Positions 6,749-15,049 of a stretch of DNA of 43,078 nucleotides are shown here, one piece after another. The stretch's first letter is position 1, and every line of letters starts with the position of its first letter. A program made the translations under genes and the position numbers. Below the pieces are notes generated by a model. It ran no database searches. It was not told the origin of the DNA and saw only the letters and a program-made list of their open reading frames with translations. The stretch is from Flavobacteriaceae bacterium (GTDB lineage: Bacteria > Bacteroidota > Bacteroidia > Flavobacteriales > Flavobacteriaceae): positions 1-43,078 of the forward strand of contig JAGXIE010000187.1 in the NCBI GenBank assembly GCA_024635765.1. Reading direction: 5' to 3'.

Positions 6749-7771
6749 TTATCTTGAAACCTTGCCTGAAGCATCTCCACTAATCAGTTTTTCAATTTCA
6801 TTCAATGTAATCAAATTATAATCGCCAGAAATTGTATGTTTTAAACAACAAGCCGCAACTGCTATATCTAACGCCCTTTGTTTGTTTATGTTATCATTTA
6901 ACAACCCATAAATCAATCCTCCCATAAAGGCATCTCCACTTCCCACTCTGTCCACTACTGGTGTGACCTCTTTTACCTCGGCATTGTAAATCGTCTTTCC
7001 ATCATATAGAATCCCACCAATACGTTGATGTGACGCACTCACCGAATATCGCAATGTTGTGGCTGCTATCTGAAGATTTGGACAGAGTTTAAAAAGTTTA
7101 TCGTACAATACTGGAAGTGATTTCTGATCTTGATAATTAGGTTCTTCTTTCCCTTTCCCTAACATGAAATAAGCAGTATCGATATCACCCAATATGACAT
7201 TGCTAAATTCTAGTAATTTCGGCATTACCTCATCTGGTTTCTTACCGTATTGCCATAATTTTGAGCGATAATTCAAATCACATGAAATGGTGATTCCCAA
7301 TTGATGTGCTGCTTTTACGGCTTCCAAACATTCTTCCGCAGCCGAATGTGAAATCGCAGGTGTAATTCCGCTCCAATGAAACCAAGTGGCATCTTTTAAT
7401 ACATTTTCCCAGTCAATAGTGCCTTTTTCAATGGTTGCCATCGAACTGTTCGCTCTGTCGTACACTACATTGCTGCCTCTTGTACCCGCTCCAGTCTCCA
7501 AAAAATAAATTCCCAATCGATCACCACCATAAACTACGTTTTGGTTTTGAACATTGAACTTTCGCATTTCTTTCAAAGCGCATGCTCCAATCTCATTTTT
7601 TGGTAATCTTGTTACAAATTCAACAGGGATACCATAATTTGCCAATGAAACCGCAACATTAAATTCACCTCCACCATAGGTCGCGGCAAAGAATTTTGCC
7701 TGTGAAAATCGCAAATGCCGTTCCGTTGATAAGCGTAACATGATTTCACCAAAGGTGACTACTTTACTCAT
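6749..7771 (-). CDS. kdgK: 2-dehydro-3-deoxygluconate (KDG) kinase, PfkB family
   Basis: A 340-residue ribokinase/PfkB-fold sugar kinase. The N-terminal 'VTFGEIMLRLS' and 'YGGGEFNVAVSLANYG' are the sugar-binding signature of KDG kinases. The C-terminal PfkB signature 'DRVGSGDAFMGGL' (274-286) supplies the anion hole and catalytic Asp280. It phosphorylates KDG to KDPG in the cytoplasm, using the product of the upstream SDR reductase and feeding Eda. It is 12 bases from its neighbours on both sides, consistent with one operon. Full length, with no oddities. Confidence 0.95.
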   Translation of the reverse strand: MSKVVTFGEIMLRLSTERHLRFSQAKFFAATYGGGEFNVAVSLANYGIPVEFVTRLPKNEIGACALKEMRKFNVQNQNVVYGGDRLGIYFLETGAGTRGSNVVYDRANSSMATIEKGTIDWENVLKDATWFHWSGITPAISHSAAEECLEAVKAAHQLGITISCDLNYRSKLWQYGKKPDEVMPKLLEFSNVILGDIDTAYFMLGKGKEEPNYQDQKSLPVLYDKLFKLCPNLQIAATTLRYSVSASHQRIGGILYDGKTIYNAEVKEVTPVVDRVGSGDAFMGGLIYGLLNDNINKQRALDIAVAACCLKHTISGDYNLITLNEIEKLISGDASGKVSR

Positions 7772-7783
7772 TCTATTTTTTAT

Positions 7784-8656
7784 TTACAGTCCTAATTCTA
7801 CCAAAAACTGCCATATCTGATTATTGATCGCTCGTTTTTCATCATCAGAAAACTTACCATGTGTCCCATCTGACACCGTTACAAATTTTGTTTTGATATC
7901 GTAAGTTAAAAGTTTTTTATTAAGCTCAACGGATTGTTTGTAAGGCACCGTTGGGTCTGCATCTCCATGAACAATAAAAACTGGTGGACTCTTTTCATCC
8001 ACATAATACAATGGCGATACGGATTTGACAAAAGAAGGATCGTCTTTTCTAGATCCAAGCCAATTTTGCACGGAACTTGATCTAAAAACGTTCTCATTTG
8101 ATAGATCTGTTATTCCGTATTTATCGATAATGGCAAAAATTTTGATGCCATCTGTGCGTTTACAATTGATATCAAACTTTGGATCACTCTCAGAAAGTCC
8201 TGCCATTAATGCCAAATGTGCTCCTGCTGATGAACCCATAATAATTATTTTATCCTTATCAAGATTCAACTCTTTAGCATTTGCAATCAAATAATTTAAA
8301 GCACATCTTACATCTTCAATTGCACTCGGCGCTTTTCCTTCACTCTCCAATCGATATTCAATATTGGCAACGGCAAATCCTTTTTTGAAAAACGAAGCAA
8401 AACCAGTTTGGGTTTCTTTAACTCCATGATTCCATCCACCGCCGTGAATGTTGATAAGCAATGGAGTAGCAACCGTTCTGTCAGTTGGTGAGTAAAAATC
8501 CAATGTTCCTTTCCAATTGTCAACTTCTGTATAAATAACATTCAATCGACTTGAATAGTTATTTGGCAATTTAATAGATCGTGTGATTTTTTCTGTTTGA
8601 GCAAAAGTGCGCGTCATCATCATTAGCACGAACACAAAAAGGACAGTTTTAATCAC
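7784..8656 (-). CDS. Secreted alpha/beta-hydrolase, esterase type
   Basis: A 290-residue alpha/beta hydrolase with an N-terminal signal peptide (hydrophobic residues 4-19, FAQ cleavage near 20). The oxyanion motif is HGGGW (71-75). The nucleophile is Ser143 in GSSAG. Asp234 in 'HGDADPTVP' and His266 in 'GTHG' complete the triad. It belongs to the BD-FAE/acetyl-esterase group of polysaccharide-locus carboxylesterases. The start is GTG at 8656; it is the only start that keeps the signal peptide. It sits inside the DEH operon between the SDR and kdgK genes. An attractive inference is removal of acetyl groups from O-acetylated bacterial alginate, but the substrate is not shown by the sequence. 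Confidence 0.85.
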   Translation of the reverse strand: MIKTVLFVFVLMMMTRTFAQTEKITRSIKLPNNYSSRLNVIYTEVDNWKGTLDFYSPTDRTVATPLLINIHGGGWNHGVKETQTGFASFFKKGFAVANIEYRLESEGKAPSAIEDVRCALNYLIANAKELNLDKDKIIIMGSSAGAHLALMAGLSESDPKFDINCKRTDGIKIFAIIDKYGITDLSNENVFRSSSVQNWLGSRKDDPSFVKSVSPLYYVDEKSPPVFIVHGDADPTVPYKQSVELNKKLLTYDIKTKFVTVSDGTHGKFSDDEKRAINNQIWQFLVELGL

Positions 8657-8669
8657 AATAAAGTTATAT

Positions 8670-9434
8670 TTAAATTCCTAAAGCTTGTCCACCACCAATT
8701 TGGATCGTTTCAGCGGTTATGAATGATGCATCCTTACTTGCCAAAAAAGAAACAACACCAGCAACATCTTCAGGTTGTCCTAATCTTCCTAACATAATAT
8801 TATTTGCCCAAGAGGCGAAAACTTCTGGCTTGGTTGCTTTGATTTGCGCGTGAAATGGTGTGTCAATTGTACCTGGTGATACAGCATTAACTCTAATTCC
8901 ATATTCAGCTAAATCTTTTGCCAAAGCTCTAGTGATGGCATGAACGCCAGCTTTGGATGTTCCGTAGATTCCTGCACCAGGTCCACCAGCGGTCCATCCT
9001 GCATTTGATGTATAATTGATTATTGAAGGGTGTTCTCCATTTTTAAGAAACGGTATCGCTGCTCTTGAAGCAAAAAACACCGAATCAAGGTTAAGGGCCA
9101 TTACATTTCTATAAAATTCTGTTGTCATTTCTTCAAATCTAGATCGCCCACCCAATCCACCTGCATTATTTACAAGGACGTCTATTCTACCGTATTTTTC
9201 TCCAATCTTTTTGATATTTACGGTTACTTCTTCTTCTTTTGTAACATCGAACCCGTAATATTCAGCCGTGATCCCTTCTGCAGTGAGTTCTTCAACTCTT
9301 TTAGCTCCAGCTTCATCTTCTATACCATTTAATACTACAGCATAGCCGTCTTTTCCTAATCTTTTTGCGACTTCAAAACCTATACCTCCTGTAGCTCCTG
9401 TGACTATTGCAATTTTTCCTTTTAAATTATTCAT
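8670..9434 (-). CDS. SDR-family reductase, probable DEH reductase
   Basis: A 254-residue short-chain dehydrogenase. The cofactor motif is TGATGGIG (12-19) and the structural motif NNAG is at 89-92. The catalytic residues are Ser143, Tyr157 and Lys161 (YGTSK). Its position between the uronate-type MFS carrier and the KDG kinase points to reduction of 4-deoxy-L-erythro-5-hexoseulose uronate (DEH) to KDG, the step done by SDR enzymes in alginate-degrading flavobacteria. NADH or NADPH preference cannot be set with confidence. A second SDR gene (21219-21986) may have the same role. The family call is certain; the substrate is inferred from context. Confidence 0.88.
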   Translation of the reverse strand: MNNLKGKIAIVTGATGGIGFEVAKRLGKDGYAVVLNGIEDEAGAKRVEELTAEGITAEYYGFDVTKEEEVTVNIKKIGEKYGRIDVLVNNAGGLGGRSRFEEMTTEFYRNVMALNLDSVFFASRAAIPFLKNGEHPSIINYTSNAGWTAGGPGAGIYGTSKAGVHAITRALAKDLAEYGIRVNAVSPGTIDTPFHAQIKATKPEVFASWANNIMLGRLGQPEDVAGVVSFLASKDASFITAETIQIGGGQALGI

Positions 9435-9473
9435 AATGTTGATTTTTGTGATTTTGCTTTGATATTAATAATT

Positions 9474-10772
9474 TTACTTTTCTTTTAGTGGTTCTATTTT
9501 TGGACATAAAAACCAGACACTAGCCATCACTATAAAAGCCAGGGTAGCTCCTACTACAAATGCGGGTGTATAGTTTCCTCCAGCAGTTAAAAATGGAACC
9601 AACATGGTTAAACCTACTCCTGCAAATTTTGCTGACATACCTGCAAATCCAGATAATGTACCTACAGTATTTTTACCAAACAAATCACTTGGTAAGGTTT
9701 GTATGTTGCCTATTGCTGTTTGAAAACCAAATAAAACCAATGCCATTATGATTACTGCATTTATTGGTTCTCCAGGTTTTGCTAACATCAGTAATGCTGG
9801 TAACATAATCAAACAACCTAATGTGATGACCATTTTTCGAGTTTTGTTGATCGTCCAGCCTGCCTTAATTCGATTTTGAGCAAGTAAGCCTCCAAACCAC
9901 GCTCCAATCATGGCCCCAACGTACGGTACCCAACCGTAAATACCAATTTCCTGTACATTAAATCCGTAAACATCATTAAGGTAAATTGGAATCCAAAAAA
10001 CGAAAAGCCACCATATAGGATCTATAGCCGCTGATGCGATAATGACTCCCCAACTCTCCTTGTGAGATAGCATTTTTACAGTAGAAGGATTGTATTCCTC
10101 TGCAGGAGATAGCCCATCGCTTGTCTCTTTTGATTTTTGTCCCTCTAAAATATAAGCTCTTTCTTTTTCGGTAAGCCATGGATGTTTATTTGGTGCCGCT
10201 TTCATAAATATCCACCATGGAATCAACCATAATAAACCAATCAAACCTACAACGACAAAAATCATTTGCCAACTTAAATAAACAGTAAGAAAAGCAATAG
10301 CTGGTATCGAAATAATACCACCAATTGCTGCGCCAGAATTGAATATACCTTGGGCAAATGCTCTTTCTTTTGAAGGAAACCACTCTGCGTTGGCTTTTGC
10401 GGCTCCAGGCCAATTACCCGCTTCGGATATCCCTAGAATAGATCTAAATATAGAAAAACTCAAAACACTGGAAGCAAATGCATGCAAAGCCGTAGCGATT
10501 GACCAAAACCCTATGGAAAAGACGAAACCTAAACGAGTGCCTACCTTATCGAATATTTTTCCAAAAATAACCTGACCAAAAGCATATGAAAATAAAAATA
10601 CGGACGATATCCAACCATATATTTCTTTCCTTTCATCCATGGATTTATCAGGATACAATTCTGCTGAAATATCTGGCCATAGTACATTTAATGATTGCCT
10701 ATCTATATAATTGATGACAGTTGCCAATGCAATTAATCCTATCACCCACCATCTTAATCCTTTAAATTTCAT
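9474..10772 (-). CDS. MFS transporter, hexuronate (ACS family) type
   Basis: A 432-residue twelve-helix major facilitator. 'VINYIDRQSLNV' in the first helix is typical of the anion:cation symporter family, which includes ExuT. The cytoplasmic loop 'GKIFDKVGTRLG' is the MFS motif A region. The frame is open upstream to 10883, but the ATG at 10772 (MKFKGLRWWVIG) gives a normal N-terminus directly before helix 1. It probably carries unsaturated monouronate/DEH across the inner membrane. It heads the group MFS-SDR-hydrolase-kdgK-eda and follows the gntR gene by 181 bases, so it may have its own promoter; I could not identify one clearly. Confidence 0.9.
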   Translation of the reverse strand: MKFKGLRWWVIGLIALATVINYIDRQSLNVLWPDISAELYPDKSMDERKEIYGWISSVFLFSYAFGQVIFGKIFDKVGTRLGFVFSIGFWSIATALHAFASSVLSFSIFRSILGISEAGNWPGAAKANAEWFPSKERAFAQGIFNSGAAIGGIISIPAIAFLTVYLSWQMIFVVVGLIGLLWLIPWWIFMKAAPNKHPWLTEKERAYILEGQKSKETSDGLSPAEEYNPSTVKMLSHKESWGVIIASAAIDPIWWLFVFWIPIYLNDVYGFNVQEIGIYGWVPYVGAMIGAWFGGLLAQNRIKAGWTINKTRKMVITLGCLIMLPALLMLAKPGEPINAVIIMALVLFGFQTAIGNIQTLPSDLFGKNTVGTLSGFAGMSAKFAGVGLTMLVPFLTAGGNYTPAFVVGATLAFIVMASVWFLCPKIEPLKEK

Positions 10773-10953
10773 ATATTTTTTAGATTTTAAAAAATAAATT
10801 TTAGAGCATTTTAATGAATTAAAGAGCGAAATCTTTTGAACTTGAAAGTAAATTAAGAATATAGAATCTAAATCAAAATTCACTTTCCCTCCAGCGGTTA
10901 TTATTTATAATTGAAAATGAAAATCGTGCATTTTTCTTTCCAATGAGATTGCC

Positions 10954-11655
10954 TTAAATACTATAGCAATATTTATATAATTCCTTAAAATGATCTTTCA
11001 TTTTTTGTTTGGCATCTAAGGTATCTTGGTTTTTGATCGCTTCAAAAATTGCTTCGTGCTCCTTTATACCAATGACAGGCTGGTTTTTATCACATACATG
11101 ATATTTTTCAAAATTTGTGATAATTTCAGGGGTGATTATAAGCATGAAGGTGTTCATTGTACTATTTCCTGCAGCCTTTGCGATTGCCAAATGAAACAAC
11201 AAATCTTCTTGCACCGCATTTTTCCCGTCTAAAACTTTTGTCGTATATGCGTCAAGGGCTTCACGCATTTGTATTAAGTCTTCGGCTGTTCTCCTAAGTG
11301 CAGCAAGTCGTACTGTCTTTAATTCCAACAGGATTCTGGTTTCCACCAATGATTTAAAATCCGGTTCTTCCAATCGCAGAATATCTTCGACCATACCGTT
11401 TAAAGCTATGATTCCTATATTTGCGACAAAAGTTCCACTTTGTGGAATAGATTTTAGTAATCCATAAAGTTCTAATTTCTGTATGGCCTCTCGGACATTA
11501 CCTCGGGAGACACCAAATTTTTCGGACAAACTTCTTTCAGAAGGTAATTTATCTCCTGGTTCTAAATTTTTGTTATTGATTAAATCCCTAATTTTGGAAA
11601 TGATATCCTTCTGAATAAATTCACTTTCATTTCTAGTTAGTATTTCAAATTTCAT
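10954..11655 (-). CDS. FadR/GntR-family transcriptional regulator of the alginate locus
   Basis: A 233-residue regulator. Residues ~15-80 form a winged helix-turn-helix with the GntR core 'PGDKLPSERSLSEKFGVSRG' and wing 'PQSGTFV'. Residues ~95-225 form an FCD ligand domain with candidate metal ligands Asp151, His155, His200 and His222. The FCD subfamily includes UxuR, ExuR and other uronate sensors. The repeated TTGGTTTACCA sites before the locus promoters match the TGGTnnACCA pattern of those regulators. I therefore infer that this protein binds them and is released by a pathway intermediate such as KDG or DEH. A single site also precedes its own gene, suggesting autoregulation. Confidence 0.9.
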   Translation of the reverse strand: MKFEILTRNESEFIQKDIISKIRDLINNKNLEPGDKLPSERSLSEKFGVSRGNVREAIQKLELYGLLKSIPQSGTFVANIGIIALNGMVEDILRLEEPDFKSLVETRILLELKTVRLAALRRTAEDLIQMREALDAYTTKVLDGKNAVQEDLLFHLAIAKAAGNSTMNTFMLIITPEIITNFEKYHVCDKNQPVIGIKEHEAIFEAIKNQDTLDAKQKMKDHFKELYKYCYSI

Positions 11656-11697
11656 ATGTTACTATTTATTAATTAGGCTATATCGTATATAATTTAT

Positions 11698-11727
11698 CAA
11701 ATGTACTTATCAAAATTGGTAAACCAG
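11698..11727 (-). promoter_or_regulatory. gntR promoter with single operator half-site
   Basis: On the plus strand TTGGTAAACCA lies at 11716-11726; on the minus strand it reads TGGTTTACCAA, the same unit as in the tandem operators. A perfect -7 box TACATTTG lies at 11698-11705 (minus strand), 42 bases before the gntR ATG. The operator covers the spacer and -33 region of that promoter. A repressor bound there would block its own transcription. Confidence 0.55.
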
Positions 11728-11839
11728 AATATACGCTAAAAATATCGATAATCGAGAATCATTTTTGTGAATTTTACTGATCAAAATATGACCAGCAAAA
11801 CTCAACAAAAGGCATCAATTTAGGCTAACTCAAATAAAT

Positions 11840-12685
11840 TTAATGCGATACTTCCAATTCGTAATAATTAACTTTTGCAAAGGCTCCTTCATCTCTTGAT
11901 TGAAAATAGTTGCCTGCTTTAAAATAATTTTCAAATACTCCCCACTTTCTCATATGGATGTTATCATAGACTTTGTACTCATTATTGTTAAGGATGACTA
12001 CCATTTTACCGTCAGAGACTTGAACTTCTAGGGTGAACTTTTTAAACCCCACTTCCTGCTCAAAATTGAAGCCTTCATCATCATCCCACATTTCTTCATG
12101 CAAGAGATCGTTTCCGTTGGCTGATAGATTCTTCACTATTTTGGTCTTGACTCTTATTTTTCCTTTATCCCAATAAATTTTTAATATTGGTGGCGCGTTA
12201 TTGTCTTTTTGACCGATTATATCTCGTTGCTCATTCGTCAAACGACCGTGAATCTGCATGATGATGACTTTATGGTATTTTCCGTCATCACCTCTAGAGA
12301 CTTCTTCCATCTGCAACTTGCCTTTCATATTGGCTCCTTGGGCAAATGTCCAATTGGTATTATTATCACCAGGGACCATTTGCTCTCGTAATTCAGTTCT
12401 AGAGTATTTAGTATTCGCCGTAGTGGCATTACTAGGATAGGTATAGAATACAAGCGCACCTTTTGTGGAATCGTTATACATATAAGGTTTGAGCACCTCA
12501 TTAGTAGCATAATCCAAAATTTCTGGTGGCTCAACACTAATCGCTTTTTTACCATTTCCCTCTGGAATTGTGACAGACCAGTGAGATAAGTCAATTTCTG
12601 GAAGCTTATGTTTCTTTTTCTTCTGTCCATAGGAAGTGACAAAAACAAAAAGTAACAGACACAAATAGAAGTTTTTTAGAGTCAT
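11840..12685 (-). CDS. Alginate lyase, polysaccharide lyase family 7
   Basis: A 281-residue protein with a signal peptide (residues 1-20, cleavage after SYG) and a PL7 beta-jelly-roll. The three family motifs are present: SRTELRE (95-101), QIH (144-146) and YFKAGNYFQ (254-262). Arg96, Gln144, His146 and Tyr260 are the expected active-site residues. QIH, rather than QVH, is usually associated with cutting at guluronate. It is the last gene of the susC-susD-PKD-PL7 operon, 8 bases after the PKD gene. There is no clear lipobox, so it is probably periplasmic or secreted. It is most like the PL7 at 33808-34731. Confidence 0.93.
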   Translation of the reverse strand: MTLKNFYLCLLLFVFVTSYGQKKKKHKLPEIDLSHWSVTIPEGNGKKAISVEPPEILDYATNEVLKPYMYNDSTKGALVFYTYPSNATTANTKYSRTELREQMVPGDNNTNWTFAQGANMKGKLQMEEVSRGDDGKYHKVIIMQIHGRLTNEQRDIIGQKDNNAPPILKIYWDKGKIRVKTKIVKNLSANGNDLLHEEMWDDDEGFNFEQEVGFKKFTLEVQVSDGKMVVILNNNEYKVYDNIHMRKWGVFENYFKAGNYFQSRDEGAFAKVNYYELEVSH

Positions 12686-12693
12686 CTTAAGTC

Positions 12694-13563
12694 CTATTGT
12701 AAATCGATTTCAAACGAATCAATGTAAGCCTCATCGAATTCATTATAAAAGAATATTGCCAGAGAGGTATTAGTACCCGAATTAAATGTCAACGTTCCCG
12801 TTATCAATTCACTCGTTCCCGCAACGGCTTCAGAAAATGTTACAGATGCAACGGTATTGGCGACAATGTCAGCCGGATTATCAGTTGCTGTTAACATTTT
12901 GACATGTAAGAGTCCATTATCCGAACCTACATTGTCCTTCATTCTATACTTGAATGTTAAGACGTAATCGAAATTTGGACTAAATTCAGAAATTAGCTGA
13001 TACCCAATTCTATCACTACCTGGGCTTGGCAATTTTGCTCCATTGTTTCCTTCATAATAACCATTTGACCCTGTTATCTGAATGACACCACCCAACGCAC
13101 TATTTCTCCAAACATCTCTACTATTGTTACCATTATCAAAACCTGGCTCAAGGATTACAGGAATTAACGCTTCTGGTTCTTCTGGTTCTACAACTTCAAC
13201 ATTTATTGTAATGACATCGGAAGCGCCATTGCCATCGCTTACTGTAAGTGATACAGGATAGGAACCTTCTCCTGAAAAAGTATATGATGGGTCTTGGAGT
13301 GTGGACGTTGCACTACCACCAAAATTCCAAAGATATGTTGTAGATTCAACGGAAAGATCTGTGAAATTTATTTTTCTATAATCAATCACATCAGCTTGAT
13401 ATGAAAAATCTGCTTGAGGTAATCTCGTGTCTATTTGAGAATTTGAATCTGGCAAATCATCTCGAAAAAGCTCATCACCAACACAACTAACTATAAAACT
13501 AGAAGCAACTAGACTTAACATTAATAGTGTGATTTTACGGAAAATATTTACTTTATTTTTCAT
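12694..13563 (-). CDS. PKD-domain surface lipoprotein, probable alginate-binding protein
   Basis: A 289-residue lipoprotein. The signal peptide ends at the lipobox cysteine Cys27 (SFIVSC). A PKD domain spans about 48-128, with the hallmark 'TTYLWNFGGSATSTLQDPSYTFSGEG'. The C-terminal domain (~135-289) is a beta-rich, CBM-like module: 'PGFDNGNNSRDVWRNSALGG' at its start, 'FDEAYIDSFEIDLQ' at the end. No catalytic motifs are seen. Its place right after susD is that of SusE/F-type surface glycan-binding proteins, so binding alginate at the cell surface is the likely job. The binding module family is not recognised. Confidence 0.8.
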   Translation of the reverse strand: MKNKVNIFRKITLLMLSLVASSFIVSCVGDELFRDDLPDSNSQIDTRLPQADFSYQADVIDYRKINFTDLSVESTTYLWNFGGSATSTLQDPSYTFSGEGSYPVSLTVSDGNGASDVITINVEVVEPEEPEALIPVILEPGFDNGNNSRDVWRNSALGGVIQITGSNGYYEGNNGAKLPSPGSDRIGYQLISEFSPNFDYVLTFKYRMKDNVGSDNGLLHVKMLTATDNPADIVANTVASVTFSEAVAGTSELITGTLTFNSGTNTSLAIFFYNEFDEAYIDSFEIDLQ

Positions 13564-13582
13564 GATTTATTTTTTTAATTTT

Positions 13583-15031
13583 TTAATATCCTGGATTTTG
13601 AGTTAAGAGACCGCCACTCAAATTAATTTCTCTTGCAGGAATTGGCAGTAGTAAGGCTCTGGAAGTATAGACATATCCCATTTGAATTGCATGCGCTGAC
13701 AATACGGCATCTGCAACACCGAATCTTATTAAATCGAACCATCTTTGGTTTTCAAATGCAAATTCGACACGTCTTTCCACGAGCAGGTCATTTTTGGTAA
13801 TGTTAGTTACCGGATCTGTCAATCCAGCTCTGTTACGTACTTTCTGAAAAGAAGTTATAGCATTAGAACTATTAGTTTGAGCACCTCCAGCTAGAATTGC
13901 TTCAACGTGCATTAAAAGCACATCGGCATAGCGCAAGGCGATGTAATCATTACCTGCTTGTTGAGGGCTTGGACCGTAGTAAGCTGGCGTGACAGTAAGA
14001 TCAGTCCCATCAGGTAAAAATTTTGTCACTTCAGACCTATTATTACTTGGCCAAGTGATGTAAGAAACAGCTGTTCTATTACCTCCATAATCTTGAAAAT
14101 CTGATATAAGATTTGCGTTGACAATGTTCTGTCCATCATCTCTACCATTACGAAAAGTTGAGGTGAATTCAGCTGAATAACCCTGACTGTCAAAAGGAAC
14201 GCCTGTTGCATATCGAATGGTAAAAATAATTTCCTGATTCATTTCTGAATAAAAAACATCTCTAAAATTAGATACTAAACCAAAATTTCCACTCGAAATT
14301 ATACTTTCACACAATGTCTGTGCACCTGTATAATTACGGTTTGGTTGCGTTAAATATACTTTTGCCAAAATTCCCTGTGCCGCTGCTTTTGAAGCTCTCG
14401 ATTTGAAAGAATTGTCTAAAACATCAATGGCCTCTAATAAATCTTCTTCAATTTGCGCATAAACCTGCACCGCAGGAACTCTTGTGAATAGAAGGTTAGT
14501 TTCTGTTGGACCTACAACTGAAGTTACTAAAGGAACATCGCTATACAATCTAACCAATTTAAAATAAGCATAGGCTCTTAAAAATTTGGCCTCCGCTGTA
14601 TATTTTGCGCGATTAGCTTCATTTGCAACATTCATATAGCTCAAAATATTGTTCGCTCTGAATATGACTTCATACATAGATTGATAATAATCTTCAGATT
14701 CCACATTGTTGGCATCTACCACATATCTGTGAAAATCAGACTTTGACCCTTCAAGCGTTGCGTTTCTTGTATTATCAGTACGATGTTCCGTTAAAAGGTG
14801 TTCAAATTGAACGCCTCTGTTTGCTCTTCCAATGTTTGTTTCGACATTTTCACTTGTACCCTGAAGTGCATCGTAAATTCCAATTATCCCTGCCAATACA
14901 TCTTCATCGGTTTGGAAAAACTGTTCTACCGTCACTACAGTGTCTGGTAATGGGCTCAAAAAATCTTCACTACAGGATGTAACCATCAATCCTGAAATGG
15001 CAACGATTAAATAATATTTTATAAATTTCAT
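13583..15031 (-). CDS. susD: SusD/RagB-family outer-membrane lipoprotein
   Basis: A 482-residue SusD homologue. The signal peptide leads to Cys20 (GLMVTSC), followed by 'SEDFLSPLPDTVVTVEQFFQ', the classic SusD N-terminus. TPR-like helices follow, e.g. 'AKFLRAYAYFKLVRLYSDVPLV' around 150. The C-terminus has 'FAFENQRWFDLIRFG' and 'LLPIPAREINL', both family hallmarks. It forms the lid that captures oligosaccharide for the SusC channel, at the outer surface. It is encoded 18 bases after susC. Specificity for alginate oligomers is inferred from the lyases around it. Confidence 0.96.
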   Translation of the reverse strand: MKFIKYYLIVAISGLMVTSCSEDFLSPLPDTVVTVEQFFQTDEDVLAGIIGIYDALQGTSENVETNIGRANRGVQFEHLLTEHRTDNTRNATLEGSKSDFHRYVVDANNVESEDYYQSMYEVIFRANNILSYMNVANEANRAKYTAEAKFLRAYAYFKLVRLYSDVPLVTSVVGPTETNLLFTRVPAVQVYAQIEEDLLEAIDVLDNSFKSRASKAAAQGILAKVYLTQPNRNYTGAQTLCESIISSGNFGLVSNFRDVFYSEMNQEIIFTIRYATGVPFDSQGYSAEFTSTFRNGRDDGQNIVNANLISDFQDYGGNRTAVSYITWPSNNRSEVTKFLPDGTDLTVTPAYYGPSPQQAGNDYIALRYADVLLMHVEAILAGGAQTNSSNAITSFQKVRNRAGLTDPVTNITKNDLLVERRVEFAFENQRWFDLIRFGVADAVLSAHAIQMGYVYTSRALLLPIPAREINLSGGLLTQNPGY

Positions 15032-15049
15032 AATTTGTTTTTTTTTAAA

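Noticed and set aside
10773-10953. Operator-controlled promoter for the MFS operon
   Set aside because: I found no TGGTnnACCA unit and no clean TAnnTTTG box at proper spacing, so no feature is claimed.
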